Notes under the pieces: generated by a model | Told to the model about the DNA's origin: nothing | The model's input: only the letters and a program-made list of their open reading frames with translations | The model's database searches: none | In this document: positions 6,500-11,658 of the stretch, in pieces | Numbering within the stretch: position 1 is the stretch's first letter | How the letters are laid out: each line of letters opens with the position of its first letter | Source: DATAMF01 sp036260665 | GTDB lineage: Bacteria > Chloroflexota > Anaerolineae > Aggregatilineales > Aggregatilineaceae | Assembly: GCA_036260665.1 (NCBI GenBank) | Contig: DATAMF010000689.1 | Location: 1-11,658, forward strand | Direction: 5' to 3' | Length of the DNA stretch: 11,658 nucleotides | Program-made: the position numbers and the translations under genes

Positions 6500-7768
6500 A
6501 TGGCGCGCGAAGAGTGGATTCAGCAGGAAAGCATCCCGTTTGCGATGGATGCAACGTTGAACGCTGCCATCGATAGGGTGATGGCGCGCGAACCGATAGA
6601 CCTGTTGGGGTTGGGCGAACCGCTGCACGGCGGCGAGGACTTTCTGATGCTGCGCAACCGGATCTTTCAGCGTCTGGTCGAGGCGCATGGATTCAGCGCG
6701 ATTGCGGTGGAGAGCAGTTTTCCGAAGGGGCACCTGATCAATGACTATGTGGCCGGGCGGGGATCGGATTCGTATGAGGCGATCAAAGACGCCGGTTTCA
6801 GTCATGGTTTTGGGCAGCTTGAGGCAAACCGGGAACTGGTAGAGTGGATGCGGACGTATAATGCCACCCATCCCGTTCAACTCCAGTTTTATGGATTTGA
6901 CAGCCCGACAGAAATGATGGGTACGGACAGCCCGCGCCAGGTGTTGGCGTTTGTACTCGATTATCTGACCTCCGTCGATGAACGCAGTGGTCAAATGTAC
7001 CGCCAGCAGATTGAGCCGCTGCTGGGGCAGGACGCGGCGTGGGAAAATCCGGCGGCGATGATGGACCCGACGCAGGCCATCGGTCTATCACCGGAAGCAA
7101 CCGCCCTGCGCATTGAAACGGAGGATCTGATTTCCGAACTCCAGGCCCGCCGTCCTGAATTGGTGGCGAAGAGCGACTCAATCCGGTATCGGGAAGCCTT
7201 ACAATATGCGGCGGAAGCGCGGCAGTTGCTGAACTATCACGCGGAACTGGCACGGGCATCCGAGCAGCGAACGGCGCGTCTGCTCGGTATGCGGGACGCG
7301 ATGATGGCGGATAATGTGGCCTATATCGTGGAGCGGGAGCGCCGCCGAGGAAAGGTGTTTCTGTTTGCGCACAACAGCCATCTGAAGCGGAGCAAAGTCG
7401 AATGGCAGCGCGGCCCGGATTTACTCACGTGGTGGCCGGTGGGCGCGCAGTTGAGCGAGATGTTCGGATCGCGGTATGTGATTATTGGTTCCGCGCTCGG
7501 TGTTTCGGCTGAAAACGGGATTGGACAGCCGGAAGCGGGGACGCTGGAAGCGCTGCTAACCGCGACACCGGGGCCGGGGCGTTTTTTCCCAACAGCAGGG
7601 CATTCCAAAACAGAAATTGCCGCGCTTCCCGTGCGGTCCGGCAGCACGGTCAACTTCTCGTATTTCCCACTCACGCCGCAGAGCTTCACCGATTTTGACT
7701 GGTTCGTGGCGCTGGACTCAACGGGCTACCAGCGGGGCGGCCCGCCGCTGCCCACCGCTAACACATAA
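6500..7768 (+). CDS. Erythromycin esterase (Ere)-family protein
   Basis: A 422-residue cytoplasmic protein of the erythromycin-esterase-like superfamily, of usual length. Characterised Ere enzymes hydrolyse the macrolide lactone ring; many relatives have other or unknown substrates. The start at ATG 6500 is preceded by AGAGGG (6486-6491) at 8 nt; a reading back to a TTG at 6431 lacks support. The family signature is LLGLGEPLHGGEDFLMLRN (35-53), where E40 and H43 correspond to E43 and H46 of EreB (H46 being the proposed general base). It is followed by GFSAIAVESSF with E71 matching EreB E74. Further family marks are YGFDSP (131-136), RDAMMADNVAYI (265-276) and the AHNSHL motif (290-295) with H291 and H294. 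All key residues are present, so it is probably active as a hydrolase. Divergent tetR and shared operators suggest induced expression. True macrolide resistance is possible but not shown by sequence. Confidence 0.88.
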   Translation: MAREEWIQQESIPFAMDATLNAAIDRVMAREPIDLLGLGEPLHGGEDFLMLRNRIFQRLVEAHGFSAIAVESSFPKGHLINDYVAGRGSDSYEAIKDAGFSHGFGQLEANRELVEWMRTYNATHPVQLQFYGFDSPTEMMGTDSPRQVLAFVLDYLTSVDERSGQMYRQQIEPLLGQDAAWENPAAMMDPTQAIGLSPEATALRIETEDLISELQARRPELVAKSDSIRYREALQYAAEARQLLNYHAELARASEQRTARLLGMRDAMMADNVAYIVERERRRGKVFLFAHNSHLKRSKVEWQRGPDLLTWWPVGAQLSEMFGSRYVIIGSALGVSAENGIGQPEAGTLEALLTATPGPGRFFPTAGHSKTEIAALPVRSGSTVNFSYFPLTPQSFTDFDWFVALDSTGYQRGGPPLPTANT

Positions 7769-7783
7769 ACATAAGCTTATAAA

Positions 7784-7810
7784 AAAGGCTCAACATCAGG
7801 TTGAGCCTTT
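7784..7810. terminator. Bidirectional intrinsic terminator, 11-bp stem
   Basis: AAAGGCTCAAC (7784-7794) and GTTGAGCCTTT (7800-7810) form a perfect 11-bp stem with a 5-nt loop. It sits 15 bp after the esterase stop. Reading minus, the GGCTCAAC hairpin is followed by TTTTTT (complement of 7781-7786), ideal for the LCP gene ending at 7899. Reading plus, it is followed by TTTG, a shorter U run. Confidence 0.88.
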
Positions 7811-7831
7811 GCTGCGCCACTGTTTTCTTTA

Positions 7832-7889
7832 CCCCATCCCCCCTTGCCCCTTCGGGGTCAAACCCGCAGGATGGGGGGAATTATTTTTT
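7832..7889 (+). terminator. Nested hairpin with UUCG tetraloop and T-run, second terminator or intergenic repeat
   Basis: An outer stem CCCCATCC (7832-7839) / GGATGGGG (7869-7876) encloses an inner hairpin CCC-C(TTCG)G-GG around 7847-7857, a C(UUCG)G tetraloop. It is followed by AATTATTTTTT ending at 7889. On the plus strand this could act as a back-up terminator behind the one at 7784-7810. It lies between two convergent genes, with no coding sequence inside. Its strongly C-rich/G-rich arms differ from the surroundings and could equally be a dispersed intergenic repeat. Confidence 0.55.
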
Positions 7890-7898
7890 GGATCGGTC

Positions 7899-9170
7899 TT
7901 ACTGCGCTTCGGGACGCGAGGATGGTGTTCCGGCGGGGCGGAACAGATCACTCAACAGCAGGGCAATATCGCTGGGGATCGGCACCAAAATTTCGTCACC
8001 TTCGGGCGTTACCCCGGTGCGGACTTCACCGAATGAAATCTGGCTTTTACGAATATTCTCTTCCGGGATGGATTCGGCCTTTTGAGCGAGGCTCATCATA
8101 TCATCGAAGGTCATGTTGGTGGCGAAATTGGCCTGCAAGGACTCCCATAGGCTGAGGGCCTGGGGCAGCAGTTTGATGATGCCGCCCGTCGTCAGAACTT
8201 TTTCACGCACGGCGAGGATGACTTCCTGCTGGCGGCTGCTGCGCGAAATATCGCTGTTGCCGTGACGGGTCCGGGCGTATTGGAGCAAACGCTCGGCTTC
8301 CAGATCCTGGCAGCCCGCGTCAAAATGGACAGTGATGTAACCGTAACTGCCATCGGGATATTTATCGTCGTCAATCGGTTCATTGGGGCAGACTTCCACC
8401 GGGCCAGTCACGTCGATCAGCGCGGTGAATACCTCAAAATTGATCAGCACATAAAACGGAATCTTGACGCCGAGTGTCTGTTCAACCGTTTTGACCGCCA
8501 TCGCAGGACCACCCCCGCCGGGATACTGCACCTGATCACCAATAATGTTAGCGGCGTTGATGCGTCCGGTGTCTCCGGTCGGATAGTCCACCCAGAGGTC
8601 ACGCGGGATGGTGAGCATGGCAGCCGTCTGGCCTGCCGGATCAATCGAAAATAAGATGATCGTATCGGTGGGGAACGGGCCTTGTTCGCCTTCGCGCTGG
8701 TCGATGCCCAAGAGCAGCACGTTCACGCGGCGAGGATCGTTCCAGACCGGGGGCGCGACGACTGCCGTATCTGCAACGGGTGTTGATCCGGTCACGGCTT
8801 CGGTGGCGGCGGGTGCGACTTCGGCAGTGGCGGTAGGTAGTGCTTCCGCGGTAGCGGCGGGTAGTGCTTCGTCGGTCGGTACAGCTTCAGTTGCGGCGGG
8901 CTGTGTCAGTTCGGGCGTGGGCGAGGCTGGCTCCGGCGTGAGCGTCGGCATGATCAACTCGTTGGTCTTGGGAGCCGCATCAGGCGGATTGAGCAGATCG
9001 ACAAAATAGTCGGCCAGATCAAGCGGGCGGGCTGGGCGTGGCAGGCTGAGCACATTGTCCAGTTCGATGGCGCGGTCACGCACAAAACGATGCGTTAAAA
9101 CCGACGCCAGAACCGCCGTAACACCAAACACCACCACCCACACCATGACAAACCATTGAGGAATACGCAT
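7899..9170 (-). CDS. LytR-CpsA-Psr (LCP) family glycopolymer transferase
   Basis: A 423-residue membrane protein. The start at 9170 is chosen because AGGAG (complement of 9180-9184) is 9 nt upstream; ATGs at 9176 (3 nt) and 9197 (before the Shine-Dalgarno) fit worse. The N-terminal segment MRIPQWFVMVWVVVFGVTAVLASVL (1-25) is a signal anchor. Residues about 72-140 are a Pro/Thr/Ala/Glu-rich stalk with 8-residue repeats. The LCP domain covers about 148-325. It has NVLLLGIDQRE (150-160), FPTDTIILFSID (166-177) with the D169 acid, MLTIPRDLWV (185-194) with R190/D191, RINAA (203-207), and the late YARTRHGNSDISRSSRQQ stretch (298-315) with the conserved Arg residues. LCP enzymes move polyprenyl-pyrophosphate-linked glycopolymers onto peptidoglycan or other envelope acceptors outside the membrane. 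The C-terminal part (about 340-423) is helical with no known domain. It is separated from the upstream gene by a terminator and a -10 box, so is probably its own transcript. Confidence 0.93.
   Translation of the reverse strand: MRIPQWFVMVWVVVFGVTAVLASVLTHRFVRDRAIELDNVLSLPRPARPLDLADYFVDLLNPPDAAPKTNELIMPTLTPEPASPTPELTQPAATEAVPTDEALPAATAEALPTATAEVAPAATEAVTGSTPVADTAVVAPPVWNDPRRVNVLLLGIDQREGEQGPFPTDTIILFSIDPAGQTAAMLTIPRDLWVDYPTGDTGRINAANIIGDQVQYPGGGGPAMAVKTVEQTLGVKIPFYVLINFEVFTALIDVTGPVEVCPNEPIDDDKYPDGSYGYITVHFDAGCQDLEAERLLQYARTRHGNSDISRSSRQQEVILAVREKVLTTGGIIKLLPQALSLWESLQANFATNMTFDDMMSLAQKAESIPEENIRKSQISFGEVRTGVTPEGDEILVPIPSDIALLLSDLFRPAGTPSSRPEAQ
8799..8870 (-). repeat. 24-bp tandem repeat encoding the LCP stalk
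   Basis: Three imperfect 8-codon units encode EALPAATA, EALPTATA and EVAPAATE (residues 101-124 of the LCP protein). At the DNA level the 11-mer GGTAGTGCTTC recurs at 8836-8846 and 8860-8870 on the plus strand, 24 bp apart. The repeat sits in the flexible stalk between membrane anchor and LCP domain and could vary in copy number. Confidence 0.65.
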
Positions 9171-9195
9171 AACCATTTTCTCCTGATCGGGGAGC

Positions 9196-9201
9196 ATTAT
9201 A
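9196..9201 (-). promoter_or_regulatory. Candidate -10 box for the LCP gene
   Basis: A perfect TATAAT on the minus strand (9201-9196) lies 12 bases upstream of the AGGAG ribosome site and about 26 bases before the ATG at 9170. No good -35 stands at the right distance (GGCTGC at 17 nt), and the spacer overlaps the terminator hairpin of the upstream gene. A promoter is therefore plausible but weak. Confidence 0.4.
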
Positions 9202-9207
9202 ACGCAA

Positions 9208-9230
9208 AACGCGGACTTGCAGCCCGCGTT
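9208..9230 (-). terminator. Intrinsic terminator of the PP2C-like/propeller gene
   Basis: Minus strand AACGCGG (9230-9224), a 9-nt loop, CCGCGTT (9214-9208), then further T residues (TTTTGCGTT in all, from 9209 down). It lies 22 bp after the stop at 9252 and divides this gene from the LCP gene. The U run is short, so termination may be partial. Confidence 0.65.
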
Positions 9231-9251
9231 CGCCTGTTGATTACCTGACGA

Positions 9252-11540
9252 TTAGTTGCGCCGGAAGTAGTAGAGCTTATTGCCTGCCGCCACATAAATC
9301 GCGTTGCTGGTGACTTGATCGGCATACACGCCCGACAGATTACGGAAAGCGTCGGGATCGTTCTGGGGACGCAACCCGCCCCGGAACTTGCCGGCCCACG
9401 AGGTATGATAAACCGTCTGGCTGACTTTATCCACGACGAACAAACTGCTGGACATGGGATCGTTGTCCACAAAGAGCGCGGTCCCGCTGGTCAGCGCGCC
9501 GCCGGGTACGCTGGAATATTCAAAACTCTGCTCCACGCCGCTCAAAAATTTCTTGATATGGGCGTCCGCGAACAAAATGTAGAGTTCGCCCTTGTCGCTG
9601 ATGCCAATATCCACCGCCCCGGTCAGATCGGGCAACTGCTCGGTGGCAAAATAGGATTCGGGCGCATCCACATAGCGGTTTTCGCCGGGCGCGGCCTTAT
9701 AACGCCAGACCTGATTCGCCGGGGGATCGAGGATATAGAGGTTTGCGCCAAAAACAGCCATTGCCACCGGATGCTGCCATTCGGTTGTGACCAACTGTTG
9801 GGCGGTGGAAAAAAAAGTCTGCGAGTATTCAGCCAGCACGCCGTTCTGATCCAGGGCAATCAACACGTTTTTGTTGGCTGTTGCACCGTCTTCCATCCAC
9901 TCGATGTCGAAAATGTCGCCGATAATATAGGTAAAAACCGCCTGCCCCTTATAGATAATCGGATCGTCGTTGCGCGTGCTGAGTCCGTCGCGGCGCTCGT
10001 TGAGAATATCGTAGTAGATGGCGCTGTGCGCACGATCCAGGGTGTAGAGATAAATGCCGTTGTTGACAATCGGGCCGATCAGTTCTGCGCCGTCGGGGAA
10101 TTCATGCAGGAGGGTGATCGTGCGGCGCTCGACCCCATCGTAACAGTCCAGGTAGTTTTGCGCATCCAGCCGGATTTTGTTAAGCGTTTCATCATTGGGG
10201 CGGCGCTCAGCGGCTTTATTCGCCAGGCGCAGCACTTCGACCCAATTGGCGCGCAGCGTGGGTATTTCACACGTTGGTCCCGCCTGCTCGTCTAACTCAG
10301 TGGCTTTATTGTAAGCGTCTACGGCGGTATCGCGCTCGATCTCAAACTGGGTGCGCCCCTGCTTGGACATGGACAAGCCGAGAACCACAATCACAATCAC
10401 AACCGGGATCAGAATCGCCATAATGACGGCAATGTTAGTGGGAATTCCCTGGCGGCCTTCGGCATCGGGCGCGGGCAAAACCTGATTCAAGGCGCGCTGC
10501 AAAAAATTAAGGACCGCCAGCAAACCGCTCAAAAGGGCGCGCAAAACACGACGAATCCCGTACATGAGCAGCGCCGGGAAGTTCTGGACCGCCGGTGATG
10601 ACCGATCCGCGACGGTTGAGGCCATGTCCGATACGCGCTCCATCGCGGCTTTAGCGCGGCGGCCTGTTGTATCCTCGTCGGGAGGCGGGCGCAGTTGGCC
10701 GGTAGTGGTACGCCCAGTTTGGGATGAAGAACGCGCAGGCAGCGGTGGAGCGGTGGTCGGCGTTTCGGCAGGCACCACCGGGACCTTGGAACTGCGCGGC
10801 GCGGGCAGCTCCACACGGAACTTCTGGGTGCTGCTTTGGGGCGCAAGGTGATCAAGATCGGGTGTGCCGGGTTCGACAAACTGGATCACAGTCGCGGAGG
10901 CGCTGCCGCGCGCGAGGCCCTTAATCTGGTCGAGCGCCGCGCGCACACTGTCGCCTTGCAGGGCGGTCAGCAGCGCGGAGTCGTCGGCCTCCAACAGGCC
11001 CGTGTCCGCAAGAAGCATCGTTTGACCGGCGGCGACGGCATAACGCCCTAATTGAATTTCAGGGTCCGGCCCTGTGCCTAGCGGTGTGAGATTCATCGAC
11101 AGGGAATCGCGGCGATCAGCCGGAAAAGTCAGCAGCGCGCCCGCCTGCCAAAGCGCACCAAAAACCTGCCCACTGCGCGCGGTGTAAAGTTCATCGCCAT
11201 GCAGCACCAGGGCCAACGCGCTGACCCGCTTCGCTTCGCCTGACTGCTGATTCGAGGCGATTAAATGCCCGTTCACCGTGGTGATCGCTTCGCGAAGTCC
11301 GCCGGTGATGCCGCCGCTGCTGCTAAAATAGGTGTCGGCGGCAAGGCGTGCGAGGCTCTCAAAAAACGCGGCGGGCGCGGTAGCCTGCCCGACGGGGGTC
11401 AGCAGAATAAAAAAGGTATCCCCTTCACGGATCCGGGGAGCACGTTTGGGCGCGGTTTCGGCTAAAGCACCAGGGGGCGGCATGCTGACGGCGCGCCCAC
11501 CGACCACTAACAAATGTCCGGCAAATGCTTGTAACGGCAT
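9252..11540 (-). CDS. PP2C-like pseudophosphatase / transmembrane / beta-propeller fusion protein
   Basis: A 762-residue protein with several parts. Residues about 1-225 follow the PP2C (PPM) phosphatase fold order: GITGGLREAITTVNGHLIA (77-95), then SALALVLHGDELYTARSGQV (107-126) in the place of the TAxxxxxxxxxLxxANxGDSR strands, GQTMLLADTGLLE (172-184) in place of GDxLLLxSDGL, and GSASATVIQFV (212-222) in place of DNxTVxxV. The metal-binding Asp residues of the GDSR, SDG and DN motifs are not conserved, so this is probably an inactive binding domain. Residues 235-300 are a Pro/Ser/Thr-rich linker. Residues about 325-356 are an amphipathic helical stretch, and TNIAVIMAILIPVVIVIVVL (368-387) is the only clear TM segment. 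A helical, TPR-like segment follows (about 395-480; C424 and C466 could pair), then a propeller (about 485-762) with blades at YLYTLDR, LIALDQNGVLAEYS, LYILDPPANQVWRY, LYILFADAHIKKF, LFVVDKVSQTVYHT and IYVAAGNKLYYF. With the N-terminus inside, the propeller would be outside. The ribosome site is weak. Confidence 0.78.
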   Translation of the reverse strand: MPLQAFAGHLLVVGGRAVSMPPPGALAETAPKRAPRIREGDTFFILLTPVGQATAPAAFFESLARLAADTYFSSSGGITGGLREAITTVNGHLIASNQQSGEAKRVSALALVLHGDELYTARSGQVFGALWQAGALLTFPADRRDSLSMNLTPLGTGPDPEIQLGRYAVAAGQTMLLADTGLLEADDSALLTALQGDSVRAALDQIKGLARGSASATVIQFVEPGTPDLDHLAPQSSTQKFRVELPAPRSSKVPVVPAETPTTAPPLPARSSSQTGRTTTGQLRPPPDEDTTGRRAKAAMERVSDMASTVADRSSPAVQNFPALLMYGIRRVLRALLSGLLAVLNFLQRALNQVLPAPDAEGRQGIPTNIAVIMAILIPVVIVIVVLGLSMSKQGRTQFEIERDTAVDAYNKATELDEQAGPTCEIPTLRANWVEVLRLANKAAERRPNDETLNKIRLDAQNYLDCYDGVERRTITLLHEFPDGAELIGPIVNNGIYLYTLDRAHSAIYYDILNERRDGLSTRNDDPIIYKGQAVFTYIIGDIFDIEWMEDGATANKNVLIALDQNGVLAEYSQTFFSTAQQLVTTEWQHPVAMAVFGANLYILDPPANQVWRYKAAPGENRYVDAPESYFATEQLPDLTGAVDIGISDKGELYILFADAHIKKFLSGVEQSFEYSSVPGGALTSGTALFVDNDPMSSSLFVVDKVSQTVYHTSWAGKFRGGLRPQNDPDAFRNLSGVYADQVTSNAIYVAAGNKLYYFRRN

Positions 11541-11613
11541 AACTTTTTCCCAGAGATAAAGTGTTCTATAGTAAATGGTAGATCAGGAACGTGCTTTTAG
11601 CGAACTGACTCCG

Positions 11614-11622
11614 TGATACAAT
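11614..11622 (+). promoter_or_regulatory. Extended -10 promoter for the gene starting at 11645
   Basis: TGATACAAT (TG-n-TACAAT) gives an extended -10 with five of six consensus bases. No strong -35 is seen (CTTTTA at 17 nt). Transcription would start near 11629, just before the AAGGAG at 11633-11638. The 104-bp gap to the divergent pseudophosphatase gene must also hold that gene's promoter; minus-strand TATAGA (11570-11565) is the best candidate -10 there, again with a poor -35. Confidence 0.5.
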
Positions 11623-11644
11623 AAAACTGTTCAAGGAGCATCCT

Positions 11645-11658
11645 ATGGAAATTATTCT
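11645..11658 (+). CDS. Start of an unknown gene, cut by the window end
   Basis: ATG at 11645 is preceded by AAGGAG (11633-11638) at a 6-nt spacing, the best ribosome site in the window, and by an extended -10 box. Only four complete codons (MEII) are visible, so the product cannot be named. It is divergent from the PP2C-like/propeller gene. Confidence 0.6.

Noticed and set aside
8799..8870. The short repeats as a possible CRISPR or operator array
   Set aside because: The units are contiguous, lie in frame inside a coding region and translate to a stalk repeat; there are no spacers and no nearby cas genes.
9171..9197. Longer N-terminus for the LCP protein from ATG 9197 or ATG 9176
   Set aside because: The AGGAG ribosome site at 9184-9180 lies after the first and only 3 nt before the second; ATG 9170 has 9-nt spacing and gives a normal signal anchor.
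9315..10295. Open reading frame of 326 codons on the plus strand, antisense to the pseudophosphatase-propeller gene
   Set aside because: It lies fully inside a convincing minus-strand gene with recognisable repeats and TM segment. It shows no domain and no ribosome site. Long antisense frames are expected in GC-rich coding DNA.

Overview
The window reads as an ordinary chromosomal stretch of a GC-rich, environmental bacterium. The style of the genes fits Chloroflexota (Anaerolineae-like). There is a membrane-anchored LytR-CpsA-Psr (LCP) protein with a long Ala/Thr/Pro/Glu stalk, several exported beta-propeller or PPC-type proteins, and a PP2C-fold/transmembrane/propeller fusion. This assignment is an inference from gene content; no rRNA or other marker gene is present.

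Layout, left to right, with eleven protein genes plus fragments. (1) 1-447, plus: the end of a VapB-type antitoxin and a complete VapC PIN-domain toxin, overlapping by ATGA. By eye this part is more AT-rich than the rest. (2) 529-4038, plus: a tight four-gene unit of GNAT acetyltransferase, an unrecognised 280-residue protein, a class I SAM methyltransferase and a secreted seven-bladed propeller. It ends at a bidirectional terminator hairpin. (3) 4089-4844, minus: a secreted PPC-domain protein with its own sigma70-like promoter, convergent with the operon. (4) 4923-6334, minus: a TetR regulator translationally coupled to a membrane-anchored DUF6544-like protein. (5) 6335-6499: a divergent control region with two copies of an 18-bp palindrome. 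(6) 6500-7768, plus: an erythromycin-esterase-family enzyme, followed by a bidirectional terminator and a second, nested hairpin. (7) 7899-9170, minus: the LCP protein. (8) 9252-11540, minus: a 762-residue PP2C-like pseudophosphatase/TM/propeller protein, separated from the LCP gene by a terminator and a new -10 box. (9) 11645-end, plus: the first codons of a divergent gene with a very good Shine-Dalgarno and an extended -10 promoter.

How the parts may work together. The TetR/DUF6544 and esterase genes look like one regulon: the two palindromes sit on the candidate tetR promoter and abut the candidate esterase promoter. The LCP and pseudophosphatase genes both encode single-pass membrane proteins and lie in tandem; LCP proteins attach glycopolymers to the cell wall or envelope, so an envelope role for the pair is a reasonable guess. 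The four-gene operon has no obvious shared pathway. No tRNA, rRNA, CRISPR array, transposase or phage gene is visible. The most notable items are the twin operators of the TetR/esterase locus, the degenerate PP2C-propeller fusion, and the unrecognised operon protein.
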